Positions 1-7,388 of a stretch of DNA of 47,470 nucleotides are shown one piece after another; the first letter of the stretch is position 1, and each line of letters begins with the position of its first letter. Source of the DNA: a virus. The notes beneath the pieces are model-generated. The model was not told where the DNA came from. It was given only the letters and a program-made list of their open reading frames with translations, and did no database searches. A program made the position numbers and the translations under genes. The DNA lies in IMG/VR virus record IMGVR_UViG_3300010397_000019, positions 1-47,470 of that record; one strand, given 5' to 3'.

Positions 1-123
1 CATTGGCGCTCAGTGGCTGTTCTTCGCTCTCCAATGCCCAAGCCGAGGCCGACGTCTACAACATCGTGGCGCCGGCGCATCACGACTACGTCGAGCACGA
101 CATCACCATGCCGACCGACGCCA
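1..123. repeat. Terminal direct repeat, left copy
   Basis: Bases 1-123 are identical to 47348-47470. The repeat cuts the lipoprotein gene in two, which is what an assembler produces when it runs round a circular or circularly permuted molecule. The unit length is 47,347 bases. A true short terminal repeat of a linear genome is possible but less likely, because the repeat lies inside a gene. Confidence 0.95.
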
Positions 124-194
124 AGATGCGCCGCTACGAGCTGCTCGACGCGTGGAGGAAGCGCATCGTCGCGAATGGCGGGGTGGTCAAGTGA
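1..194 (+). CDS. Small lipoprotein, C-terminal part (possible outer-membrane spanin)
   Basis: This is the continuation of the gene that starts at 47320. Joined across the ends, the product is 73 residues. It opens with MKRLLVVCCALALSGC, a signal peptide with a lipobox and a lipidated cysteine at residue 16. The mature part is polar and ends in KRIVANGGVVK. It sits directly after the giant internal protein and directly before two small proteins with membrane segments. Size, lipobox and position fit an outer-membrane spanin subunit acting in the last step of lysis, but no sequence family is recognised. The stop TGA (192-194) overlaps the GTG start of the next gene. Confidence 0.75.
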   Translation, partial: LALSGCSSLSNAQAEADVYNIVAPAHHDYVEHDITMPTDAKMRRYELLDAWRKRIVANGGVVK

Positions 195-475
195 GCGCTG
201 GCCAGATCGGGGCGACGGTCGCGGAAGCGGTCGACGCCATTCTCGCCACAGCGACCGACATCCCACCCGAGGATCGCGAGCAGCTTGCACGCCTCGGCGC
301 TGATGCGGCGGTGCTGGCTACACGAAAAGCGTTCGGCGCGCCCGGTGTAGACGCCGAGCTCGAAATCGTGCGGACGTCGGTCGAGCAACTGGCAGTAGCA
401 CACGCTTCCAAGGTAGCGCAGCAGGCACTCGCCGGATTCATCAAAATCCTGCTCGTTGCCTTGACCTTCGCGTGA
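191..475 (+). CDS. Small protein with C-terminal hydrophobic segment (lysis cassette?)
   Basis: The product is 94 residues from GTG at 191, chosen because GTGA overlaps the lipoprotein stop, the pattern used throughout this genome. It is alanine-rich and mostly helical, and ends in a hydrophobic stretch, LAGFIKILLVALTFA (about residues 80-94), which could be a tail anchor. It lies between a lipoprotein and a membrane protein at the end of the late block, where holin and spanin genes usually lie. No family is recognised. Its stop overlaps the next GTG start (472). Confidence 0.65.
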   Translation: MSAGQIGATVAEAVDAILATATDIPPEDREQLARLGADAAVLATRKAFGAPGVDAELEIVRTSVEQLAVAHASKVAQQALAGFIKILLVALTFA

Positions 476-780
476 CCGATCCGCAACCACCGCAGCCTCC
501 TCCCACGCTGATGTGGTGGATCGCGTTCATCAAGGAGATTGGTTTCCCCAGCACCATGGCGTTCATACTTCTTTACGCCCTGCTGGTTCGATTCCCGGAG
601 ACCTTCCGCCAGATCGCTGAGTCTGGTAACGAGAGAATCCTGCAGACGGTATTGCAGAATCGCGGCGACATTCTTCGCGATCAGCAGATGACACAAGACT
701 TCCAGAACCTGGCGCTCGAGAACCACAAGAAGACGCAGATGATGCTCGAGCAGGTTCTGGCCGAGCTCAGGAAGCGCTGA
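472..780 (+). CDS. Small membrane protein with coiled coil (holin or inner-membrane spanin candidate)
   Basis: The product is 102 residues. It begins with a proline-rich cap, has one hydrophobic segment at about residues 14-41 (WWIAFIKEIG and MAFILLYALLV), and then a polar helical tail that looks like a coiled coil. One membrane segment followed by a coiled coil suits an inner-membrane spanin; a single-span holin is equally possible. The nearby lipoprotein favours a two-component spanin. GTG start overlaps the previous stop. It is the last rightward gene, and its 3' end overlaps the convergent leftward gene by 14 bases (767-780). Confidence 0.6.
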   Translation: MTDPQPPQPPPTLMWWIAFIKEIGFPSTMAFILLYALLVRFPETFRQIAESGNERILQTVLQNRGDILRDQQMTQDFQNLALENHKKTQMMLEQVLAELRKR

Positions 781-1264
781 GCACTTCCTCGAGCCGTTCG
801 GCGAGCGCGCCGATCGGGTGCCAACGGGTCTCCCCGCACGCGAGCGACGTGAGTTCCATATCGAGGGGCTGCGCGTCCAAGATCGTCACGTTCTCCCCGC
901 GCTTCCAGACGATCAGCCCGAACCCGCCGGCCTTTGCGACCTCTCTGAGGTGCTGCATCTGGTGGGTCTTGACGCCGAAGTCCCCGCTGTCCTTCCACAG
1001 CGGCAGGCTCTTGCGCTCCTCGCCGCACTGCTTCGCCTCAATGGCGATGTGCGCCCCGTGGTTGTTGAAGCCGAAGAAGTCGCAGCCACCTCGATCGACG
1101 TAGGACATGGTCTTCGTTGCCACGCCTGCCCCGCAGTTAGAACACCGGGAACTGCTGTCTTGGAGGATTTTGTCGATTGGCCATTTGAACAGCCTTGCCA
1201 CCTGTCGGGCTGCGAGCCGCTGCGAGATGCTTAGGATCAGGTTTTCGAGCTCCCTTCCGCGCAG
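767..1264 (-). CDS. RecU-like Holliday-junction resolvase / nuclease, start uncertain
   Basis: The frame from about 1264 to 767 reads like a RecU-type nuclease (restriction-endonuclease-like fold). It begins near RGRELENLILSISQRL and WPIDKI, has the core GGCDFFGFNNHG then IAIEAKQCGE (the acidic D...E-x-K catalytic pattern) and the HQMQHL helix typical of RecU, followed by GGFGLIVW. Such enzymes cut branched DNA during replication, recombination and before packaging. A CXXC (CSNC) pair is also present. The frame is open further upstream to 1423, but that part looks like a shadow of the 1137-1499 frame. The only nearby start is CTG at 1264, so either a weak start is used or the gene is the second half of a frameshifted single gene. 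Residue count from 1264 is 165. Confidence 0.6.
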   Translation of the reverse strand: MRGRELENLILSISQRLAARQVARLFKWPIDKILQDSSSRCSNCGAGVATKTMSYVDRGGCDFFGFNNHGAHIAIEAKQCGEERKSLPLWKDSGDFGVKTHQMQHLREVAKAGGFGLIVWKRGENVTILDAQPLDMELTSLACGETRWHPIGALAERLEEVLSAS

Positions 1265-1499
1265 CGCATGACTGGAGGAGGTTGGTGGCCTCGATGAGGT
1301 ATTTGCTCTGGAGGAGCTGGAGGCTCGAGGGGTCTTTCGTGGCATTGGCCTGCTCTGTGAATCGAAGGAAGGACTTGTCGAGCGCTTCGTTGAACTCACC
1401 GTCGCACAAGTCAATCCCGCCATGGATTACTTGGTAGAGAGATTCGATCCTCTTGGATACCGATTCAACCGCCAGCTTGATGCGGAGTGTCTGACTCAT
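1137..1499 (-). CDS. Hypothetical helical protein, N-terminal half of a possible frameshifted gene
   Basis: Starts at ATG 1499, inside the 3' end of the primase-helicase gene (35-base overlap), with MSQTLRIKLAVESVSKRIES. The first ~77 residues look like a genuine helical protein. The last ~43 (CAARKGARKPDPKHL and on) look like a shadow of the RecU-like frame, which carries the conserved motifs there. Either the true protein switches frame near 1260-1290, joining this N-terminal half to the RecU-like domain, or there are two overlapping genes. The helical half has no recognised function. Confidence 0.5.
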   Translation of the reverse strand: MSQTLRIKLAVESVSKRIESLYQVIHGGIDLCDGEFNEALDKSFLRFTEQANATKDPSSLQLLQSKYLIEATNLLQSCAARKGARKPDPKHLAAARSPTGGKAVQMANRQNPPRQQFPVF

Positions 1500-4400
1500 A
1501 GGGGAATAGCTCGTCTAGGTTCGGCTTCTGTTGATCGGGCACACCCACGCTGCGATCCTTCCACATTAGAAGGCGATCGCGTCTTTCCTTGTAGTTCTCC
1601 GGCTCTTCATCGCCCATTGCCGAGATTGCGCGCAGTAGCCGATTGGCCGGCCTGGTCAGCCGCATGGACAGTAGCCTGTCGCCGTGCTTACGCCTGGACA
1701 ATGCGCCACAAGCAAACATGCGATACTGCCATTCTTGGACCTGGCGTTGATCCAGATTCAAGAACGTCATCAGCTCGCTTTGATTGAACTCGCCGAGCAG
1801 GTTGCGCAGCACGTTGCTGGCGAGCCCGGCGTCCGGCACGTTCTTGATGAGCATCCACTCGACCTCGAACGGATTGGCGAGGCGCGCCTTGTCGGAGCTG
1901 CGCAGCGAGAACTCGCCGTAGCCAGAGATAGTGAACAGCTTCTCGAGCACCGAGACCGCGAGCTGCACATGGCAACGTCGGACCAGGCACTGCATAGGAT
2001 GACCCGTTGGGTGCGAATAGCACAGGTTCGCGATCGCGATGGCGCAGCGCAGGATCGAGCGCACCTTGTCGGGGCCGGTGAACAACGGGAGCTCGGGGCT
2101 GTAGACCGCGAGCCATGCCTGACAGGTGTCGACCGCGAGCGAGATGGCATCCGGCTCGAACGTGATCGAGTCCGCTTCCATGTCCCACGCGCGCCGCAGC
2201 AGAGCCGTGCACAGCTCCCCTGTGAATCGCGGCGTCATTGGATCGGGCTGTCCGACTCGGTTCGCCTCCTCGGCGATCGCGTCTGTGATCGTGTAGAGGA
2301 AGTCCGTCCTGCTGATGCACTCGTTGCGCCGGTAGAGCTCGAACATCTGCTCGCACGGGTAGCTCATCGACTCGAAGCCGCCGACGCCGACCGGATTGGC
2401 GATCGTGAGCAGACGCACGGCCGCCTTGTATTGCACGCTACTCGCCTTCTGGATGTGGAGCACGCCTTGATCGCGCACCTCCTGCAAGAGCTCCATGGGC
2501 GACGTCCAGTTGCGCTCGTCCATCATCAGGTGATACTCGTCCAAGGCGAGCATCTTGCCGTGGCTCTGCGGGATGAGTCCTGGTTTGCTGCGCCACATGC
2601 CGCTCTTCGTGCGCATCTGCATCGCGAGCAGCCCAGCCACAGTGAACGACGACTGCGTGCTCCGAATCGTAGGGAGCCCGTCGTAGTGCTCGATCAGCCG
2701 GCGCGCGACCTGGCTCTTCCCCGAGCGGGTGATCCCCACGATGCACGCGTCGACCCAGCCCCGCTGCACGGCGCCATCGTAGTTGAACCAGAGTGCACTG
2801 TGCGCCACCAGATCGAAGCACAGGTGCAGCATGTCGGAGCCGAAGATGCGCGTCACGTTGCCGGCGAGGTCGAGGTAGCGCGCCGAGAAGTAGCGCTCCA
2901 CCTTGTCCATGGTCTCCGCGTTCCACGGACACAGCTCCTTCAGTCGTTCGTCATAGAGCTCGATCTTGAATACCGCGCGCTCGACCAAACGCACTTCGTC
3001 GGCCATCACCGAGACCGTCTGTTGCCCGTCTTTGGGCAGGAAGCTGGTTCCCTTGATGACCATCTCATTGGAGATGTCCGGCGGGTCCTTACTGAAGATC
3101 GGGATATCGACTGGCGTATGGTTCTGCGACTCCTCTGTCACTGTCCATTGGAGCATGCCGGTGCCTTCCGCGCTGTGCTTGATGACGGCCTGCGTGCATT
3201 GACCAGGCTTGCCCATGACCTGCTTCATGATGACGTCGTTCGGCTTGCTGCTACCGAACACCTGGGCCTGCAGCTCCTTGTCCTCCTTCCAGTCGATCAC
3301 GCCCGAGCCGTAGTAGCTGGGCACGCGGCACTTGCTGCAGAATCCGTGCTGCCCCAGCGGGCAGTCAATGAAGGTCTGCTCGGGGAACCACACCGCGGAC
3401 TCCATCGACGAGCTGCAGCGGCCGCGGAGCTCGACGTCCTTCTCGGGCGGGAGCTCGCGCTTCTCCTCGCCGTCCTCGTCCTTCTTCGAGACCAGCGGCA
3501 GATACACCTTGGCCCGGCTCGGGTTCGCCTCCTCGAGCGGGGTCGCCTTGAGCACGTCCAGGTTCGGGAGACGACCCGCTGTCCACGCGTCGCGCAGGTC
3601 GCCGCCCCAATTCTCGCGCGGGTCGATCGGCACCGTGAGGATCCGCACCTTGCACTCGGCCAAAACGGCGAGGATGCGCGCGACCTTCTCGAGCAGGTTC
3701 TTGCGCCGCGTGAGCATGTCGGTGCGCTTCTTCTCGTCCGGCGCCCACTCGACGCCCGGCCCCTGCCAGACGTCGTTGTCGTAGCAGATGTCCCACTCGC
3801 GCTTCTTCGCCCACTCAGGGAGCTGCGCGTAGACCAGGGGGCTGTTGGCCCCTCCCGTCCACGAGTAGGCGTCCACGTCGAGCTTGACCCGCAGGATCAG
3901 GGCGTCCCACTCGCCCTCACACAGGACCAGCCGGCGGCCTTCCCGGGGCAGGATGTGCGCCGGCCAGAGGTAGTTCGGCGGCGAGCCCTTGCCGCCCATC
4001 CAGCACCACTTCGCCCCCGAGACCCAGGGCCCCTTCCACGCGTGGTAGGTGGGCGCGAGCCCGCCGTCCATGCGCATGTGCGGGAAGACGAGCAGGTTGC
4101 TCTTGTAGCCCAGGAAGAACGGCAACAGCTCCTTCTGCGAGAAGCCCCGTCGCTCCAGCTCGGCGCGGAACTGCGCGGCCAACGGGTCCTCCCACAGGGC
4201 GAGGCAGGCGAGCTCGAGCTCCTGGGCGTCGAGGGCTAGCTTGGGCTTGCCCTTGCCGCGGGTCGGCTTCTCGATCGACAGCTTCTGGGCCAGAAGGTCG
4301 ACCGCCTCCTGCCACTGCTGCATGTTGTTCAGGTGGGCGACCCAATCGAACAACGGCTTGCCGAACCCGCATTTGAAGCACTTCAGAAATGCGGAATGGA

Positions 4401-4557
4401 TCTCGACAGATCCGGCTCCCTTTTCGTCATCGCAGAACGGGCACTTGACGCTGAGGTGATCTACCCCACCTCCCTGCTTGATTACGATGCCGAGTGCTTC
4501 TAGATTCGGCTTGAGGTTCGAGACGAACGCGTTTCGGACGCGGCTATAGAAGTCCAT
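1465..4557 (-). CDS. Zinc/TOPRIM primase fused to MCM-like replicative helicase
   Basis: The product is 1030 residues from ATG 4557, preferred over ATG 4587 because GAGGA lies seven bases upstream. Domain order: a CHC2-like zinc finger (C39, C42, C60, C63: CPFC and CFKC); a TOPRIM domain with EGEWDAL (214-220) and CYDND (258-262), the acidic metal ligands of DnaG-type primases; a region with VELRGRC and a cysteine set ending CSKC (about 374-410) that resembles the MCM N-terminal OB/zinc domain; then an AAA+ core with Walker A GITRSGKS (608-615), a GLLA segment, Walker B MLALDEYH (669-676), an HIQKASSVQY loop, sensor IANP (719-722) and arginine-finger-like ISRTDF (748-753). The C-terminal helices resemble the MCM winged-helix region. 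It would prime and unwind DNA at the phage fork. Most phages use DnaB-type helicases fused to TOPRIM, so the MCM partner is unusual. Confidence 0.85.
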   Translation of the reverse strand: MDFYSRVRNAFVSNLKPNLEALGIVIKQGGGVDHLSVKCPFCDDEKGAGSVEIHSAFLKCFKCGFGKPLFDWVAHLNNMQQWQEAVDLLAQKLSIEKPTRGKGKPKLALDAQELELACLALWEDPLAAQFRAELERRGFSQKELLPFFLGYKSNLLVFPHMRMDGGLAPTYHAWKGPWVSGAKWCWMGGKGSPPNYLWPAHILPREGRRLVLCEGEWDALILRVKLDVDAYSWTGGANSPLVYAQLPEWAKKREWDICYDNDVWQGPGVEWAPDEKKRTDMLTRRKNLLEKVARILAVLAECKVRILTVPIDPRENWGGDLRDAWTAGRLPNLDVLKATPLEEANPSRAKVYLPLVSKKDEDGEEKRELPPEKDVELRGRCSSSMESAVWFPEQTFIDCPLGQHGFCSKCRVPSYYGSGVIDWKEDKELQAQVFGSSKPNDVIMKQVMGKPGQCTQAVIKHSAEGTGMLQWTVTEESQNHTPVDIPIFSKDPPDISNEMVIKGTSFLPKDGQQTVSVMADEVRLVERAVFKIELYDERLKELCPWNAETMDKVERYFSARYLDLAGNVTRIFGSDMLHLCFDLVAHSALWFNYDGAVQRGWVDACIVGITRSGKSQVARRLIEHYDGLPTIRSTQSSFTVAGLLAMQMRTKSGMWRSKPGLIPQSHGKMLALDEYHLMMDERNWTSPMELLQEVRDQGVLHIQKASSVQYKAAVRLLTIANPVGVGGFESMSYPCEQMFELYRRNECISRTDFLYTITDAIAEEANRVGQPDPMTPRFTGELCTALLRRAWDMEADSITFEPDAISLAVDTCQAWLAVYSPELPLFTGPDKVRSILRCAIAIANLCYSHPTGHPMQCLVRRCHVQLAVSVLEKLFTISGYGEFSLRSSDKARLANPFEVEWMLIKNVPDAGLASNVLRNLLGEFNQSELMTFLNLDQRQVQEWQYRMFACGALSRRKHGDRLLSMRLTRPANRLLRAISAMGDEEPENYKERRDRLLMWKDRSVGVPDQQKPNLDELFPYESDTPHQAGG

Positions 4558-4569
4558 TGGCAGTCCTCG

Positions 4570-4599
4570 GCGCCCCGGCGGTGACAACGACCGGGGCGC
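4570..4599. other. Perfect hairpin in the leader of the primase-helicase gene
   Basis: GCGCCCCGG (4570-4578) and CCGGGGCGC (4591-4599) form a nine-base stem with a 12-base loop, between the 4636-5448 gene and the start at 4557. On the plus strand it is followed by TTCTTTG, like a terminator, but no rightward gene reads into it. On the minus strand it lies about six bases before the ribosome-binding site, so it could control translation or mRNA processing. The same stem recurs at 11718-11744. Confidence 0.6.
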
Positions 4600-4635
4600 T
4601 TCTTTGTTGGTGGCCTACTCAAGTAGCGTTCACCG

Positions 4636-5448
4636 CTACTCCTCCCGCTGCAGATTCTCGTCCTGCTGGCCAACATCAAGTCGGTTTGCGTCCCAGGCAT
4701 CGGCGAGCTTCTGGTAGAGCGCCTTGGCGGCGTCTCGGTAGGGTTGGGGGAAGACCTCACTCCTATCCCAGCCGATCGTCATTTTGAAGTAGGAGGCCTT
4801 CTTGCCGCTCCCGCCCTTGAGCTCCTTGGTGTCCAGGGCGACGTTCACCACCACGGGGTGGTGCCAGAAGTTCCGGTCGGCCATGGCGACGTCGGAGAGG
4901 AAGTCGGCTCCGGCCTTGAAACTGGTCCTCGAGAAGCGGAGCACGTAGGGTCCGAACTGCGTCAGGAAGACGTAGTTGTTAGAGAGGGAGCACGGCGGGG
5001 ATTGCCCGGCCGGTGTCTTGCCGTTCTCGTCCTTGGGCCATTCCTTGTGTTGGCAGGAGGCGCAATCCCCGTAATGCGAGCCCTGGATTGCTTGCGGAGC
5101 AATGCAGCGCTCGAGACCGGCGGTTTCAAGCCGGCTGTCCTGAGGGAACAGCGCTCGGCTCTTGCTGTGGAAGATAATCATTCCACGGATTGGCGGCTCG
5201 AGGCACTCCTTCCTATTGGTCAGGTAGAAGAGGCCTGGCCGTAGCCCGTCTTTGACCACCTCATCGGAAATGCCCTGCAGCACCTTGATGCGGGGCACGA
5301 TGATGTCACCGAGCTCGACGTTCTTTCGCGAGACGACCTCTTCGTCTCGGAACGGTTCGATCTCGGCGCTTTGGCCGCCGACGCTTGGTAGCAGGTCGAC
5401 GCCGCGGAACGGTTTTGGGGTCCAGACGGTGGGGGTGTTTTCACTCAT
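4636..5448 (-). CDS. Possible ssDNA-binding / replication accessory protein with four-cysteine cluster
   Basis: The product is 270 residues, starting MSENTPTVWTPKPF. It has a beta-rich core (GDIIVPRIKVLQ, GMIIFHSKSRALF), a cysteine cluster likely to bind zinc (C115, C129, C132, C153) and a second beta-rich part (NNYVFLTQFGPYVLRF, FKMTIGW). It lies immediately upstream of the primase-helicase in the same transcript. Position and the mixed beta/zinc layout suggest a single-stranded-DNA-binding or RPA-like accessory protein. No motif proves this; a plain hypothetical is the safe name. Confidence 0.6.
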   Translation of the reverse strand: MSENTPTVWTPKPFRGVDLLPSVGGQSAEIEPFRDEEVVSRKNVELGDIIVPRIKVLQGISDEVVKDGLRPGLFYLTNRKECLEPPIRGMIIFHSKSRALFPQDSRLETAGLERCIAPQAIQGSHYGDCASCQHKEWPKDENGKTPAGQSPPCSLSNNYVFLTQFGPYVLRFSRTSFKAGADFLSDVAMADRNFWHHPVVVNVALDTKELKGGSGKKASYFKMTIGWDRSEVFPQPYRDAAKALYQKLADAWDANRLDVGQQDENLQREE

Positions 5449-5638
5449 TGTCGTCTTCCTTGTATGGATCGATTTCGGTTTTCGCGTTCACCATTCTCAT
5501 GGCTCCTTTCAGCATTTGAATGATTGCATTGAACGCATAGACGTGCAGCTCTTCTGACAAATCATCAACCACAGCGTTGATGGCCTGCTCGCCGAGCTCA
5601 GCGATCCTCTTTAGCTGAACCTCAGTCGGAGTCTTCAT
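5441..5638 (-). CDS. Small acidic helical protein
   Basis: The product is 65 residues starting MKTPTEVQLKRIAELGEQ. It is all-helical by eye and ends in an acidic tail (EIDPYKEDDNE). The stop overlaps the start of the 4636-5448 gene by eight bases and its own start lies inside the end of the upstream gene, so translation is probably coupled. No family is recognised. Confidence 0.7.
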   Translation of the reverse strand: MKTPTEVQLKRIAELGEQAINAVVDDLSEELHVYAFNAIIQMLKGAMRMVNAKTEIDPYKEDDNE

Positions 5639-6062
5639 CGTCTTCTTTCCAGCCTCTCACGCTGATTGTTGGGGTTGTGTCCAGGTTCAGGAACTGCGGA
5701 ACTCCAGTCTCCGACTCGGGCAACGGGGCCTTACCCTCGTTCTCGAATACGGTCTTTAGGTATTCGGTGAGCCGCTTGGTCTTGAGCGATGGCTCCCAAT
5801 ACTGCTCGGGATCCTGGCCGCGCGTCTCGAGCCAGCTCAGCACCTTCTCGGCAATGTCCTTGCTTTTGCGATACCAGAAGGCCGGGCGCAGGCTGTATTG
5901 CCGCCCTTCATCGTCCGTCGTGTTACGCAGACCCTGGTCGACCAAGTGCTCGGCGAGCTTCTTCTCGGCGGCCTTGAAGCGCTCCTGCGCCTGCTTGAAC
6001 TCGAAGTTAGCGGCGTCCTTGCGGATGCGGGCCTCACGATACTCAGCTAGGACTTCTTTCAT
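5622..6062 (-). CDS. Hypothetical protein with N-terminal coiled coil
   Basis: The product is 146 residues. Residues 1-45 (MKEVLAEYREARIRKDAANF and on) form a charged heptad-like helix, followed by a short beta segment (GRQYSLRPAFWYRKS) and helices (IAEKVLSWLETRG). The length and helix-then-beta layout resemble small phage proteins next to single-strand binding or annealing functions, but this is only an analogy. The ATG at 6062 overlaps the previous stop (ATGA). The end is acidic (EDDEDSD). Confidence 0.7.
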   Translation of the reverse strand: MKEVLAEYREARIRKDAANFEFKQAQERFKAAEKKLAEHLVDQGLRNTTDDEGRQYSLRPAFWYRKSKDIAEKVLSWLETRGQDPEQYWEPSLKTKRLTEYLKTVFENEGKAPLPESETGVPQFLNLDTTPTISVRGWKEDDEDSD

Positions 6063-6292
6063 TGTGGTTGATCGTTGTTGTTGGCTTGAGCGAGAAGAAT
6101 GTTGAACGTGCGCACAGCAAGTTTCAGGAACAGCTTGATTTGTCTCCGATCCATAGACCCGGCTTGCATGATCTGATTAGCGCCTCGGGTCAGAGCGATT
6201 AGAGCTATTTCAATCACGGGCTCACCTTCCATTTCTCGCTTAAGCGCTTGGAATCGCGGATCGTTCTGAGTCATTTCCGAGTAGTCGCTCAC
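6059..6292 (-). CDS. Small helical hypothetical protein
   Basis: The product is 77 residues from GTG 6292, chosen because GTGA overlaps the stop of the upstream glycosyltransferase and GGAG lies at a good distance. ATG 6274 is an alternative. Sequence MSDYSEMTQNDPRFQALKRE is followed by a mainly helical body (IALIALTRGANQIMQAG, LFLKLAVRTFNILLAQ). No family is recognised. Confidence 0.65.
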   Translation of the reverse strand: MSDYSEMTQNDPRFQALKREMEGEPVIEIALIALTRGANQIMQAGSMDRRQIKLFLKLAVRTFNILLAQANNNDQPQ

Positions 6293-6969
6293 AGCCCAAG
6301 CTCCAAGCACATCCCCTCGAACCTGAGCCCCGCCTGCGCGCGCTCTTCGACCGGGATTGCGTTACTGGTCCTGCTTCCCTCGTGATGCGCCCATGCCGTA
6401 GGTGCGATGAGAAACGGTAATGGGTCGCTCAGCTTCTGCCAGATGCGCGCCGTCAGGTTGTCCTCATACCACGCGCGGCCCAGCCGCTCAGCAAAGAGCT
6501 GACGCCGATTCTCGACCTTGCCCAGCTTGCGCCACGCGATCATCACCATGACCATGGGCATCAGCCAACAGATGGCGGGCACGAACGCGGCACGACGGGG
6601 ACTCTCGAACCGAGGACCCGTTGCCGCCTGCTCGGGGCAACTGGTGTAGTCAGTCGTAGGGCACACGACCAAATGCTCCTGGCGATGCTTCCACAGCTCG
6701 TCGATGCACTTCTGCGGCATGTGCATGTCGTCATTGATGCACAGCACGTAGTCAGGAACGCTGTGTTGGAGGAGCAGATCGTGCAGCGCGCAGTTCATGC
6801 CGTAGGCGAACCCGAGCGGCTCATCCTGCAGGTTGTGGGTGAGACTGGCCGAGATGCCGCACAGCGCGAAGCCGCCGACTAGAGTCGTCGCCCATTCGTC
6901 GAGCGAATCCATGCGGCGCTTGTCGTCGTTGGGGTCGACGACGCTGCTGGTGATGATGCCGAGGTTCAT
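6289..6969 (-). CDS. GT-A type glycosyltransferase (family 2-like)
   Basis: The product is 226 residues from ATG 6969 (ATGA overlap with the upstream stop). It starts MNLGIITSSVVDPNDDKRR, a Rossmann-like beta strand, and carries VLCINDDMHMP (DDM at 80-82), the DXD-type motif that holds the metal and sugar nucleotide in GT-A enzymes. Later it has VCPTTDYTSCPEQAATGP and a hydrophobic segment (ICWLMPMVMVMIAW) that may be a buried strand rather than a membrane helix. It heads a three-gene glycosyltransferase group (6.3-8.9 kb). The acceptor could be phage DNA, a virion protein or a host surface glycan. Confidence 0.7.
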   Translation of the reverse strand: MNLGIITSSVVDPNDDKRRMDSLDEWATTLVGGFALCGISASLTHNLQDEPLGFAYGMNCALHDLLLQHSVPDYVLCINDDMHMPQKCIDELWKHRQEHLVVCPTTDYTSCPEQAATGPRFESPRRAAFVPAICWLMPMVMVMIAWRKLGKVENRRQLFAERLGRAWYEDNLTARIWQKLSDPLPFLIAPTAWAHHEGSRTSNAIPVEERAQAGLRFEGMCLELGL

Positions 6970-7388
6970 AGCCATTCTTGGATAGGTCGCCACCCCGCCT
7001 TGATCCGAGCCGCTGCCACCTCCTCCGCGCTCGGCAGCCGCTTCATTATGAAGATCCCTTCGTGATTGCAGATGTCTGGGTGGATCTTGCGGAGCAGCGC
7101 CTGCACTTTGTAGGACCAGACCCCCTTCATGCCTTTCTGAACTGTGATGACTGAGCAGCCGAGCCGCTTGCAGAAGTCCTCGAGATTCTTGCAGTCGTTC
7201 GTTGCCATCATGGCCCGAACCTGCTCTTCGCGGAAATCAGCCCATGGCGTTGGCTTCGCTCCCAATGGAAGAACCTGCTGAACGGCGCCAATAGGCCTGA
7301 TGCGATCCAGGGTGCCGTTCTCGAGATTCTTGTTCAACTGTTGGACCGCGTCAACCAGACGCTCTAAGACGGTTACCAGCTCTATCAT
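6966..7388 (-). CDS. Hypothetical protein with possible helix-turn-helix
   Basis: The product is 140 residues. The N-terminus is a leucine-rich helix (MIELVTVLERLVDAVQQLNK). The middle, FCKRLGCSVITVQKGMKGVW, could form a helix-turn-helix. It lies between two glycosyltransferases with ATGA overlaps on both sides, so it is expressed with them. No function can be named. Confidence 0.6.
   Translation of the reverse strand: MIELVTVLERLVDAVQQLNKNLENGTLDRIRPIGAVQQVLPLGAKPTPWADFREEQVRAMMATNDCKNLEDFCKRLGCSVITVQKGMKGVWSYKVQALLRKIHPDICNHEGIFIMKRLPSAEEVAAARIKAGWRPIQEWL

Noticed and set aside
560-604. T-arm-like sequence GGTTCGATTCCCGG
   Set aside because: It lies in the 102-residue membrane protein gene; the flanking bases do not form T-arm, anticodon or acceptor stems, so it is not a tRNA.
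1684-4239. 851-residue open frame on the plus strand
   Set aside because: Shadow of the primase-helicase gene; composition (H/R/L/E repeats) and lack of domains fit an antisense frame in GC-rich DNA.
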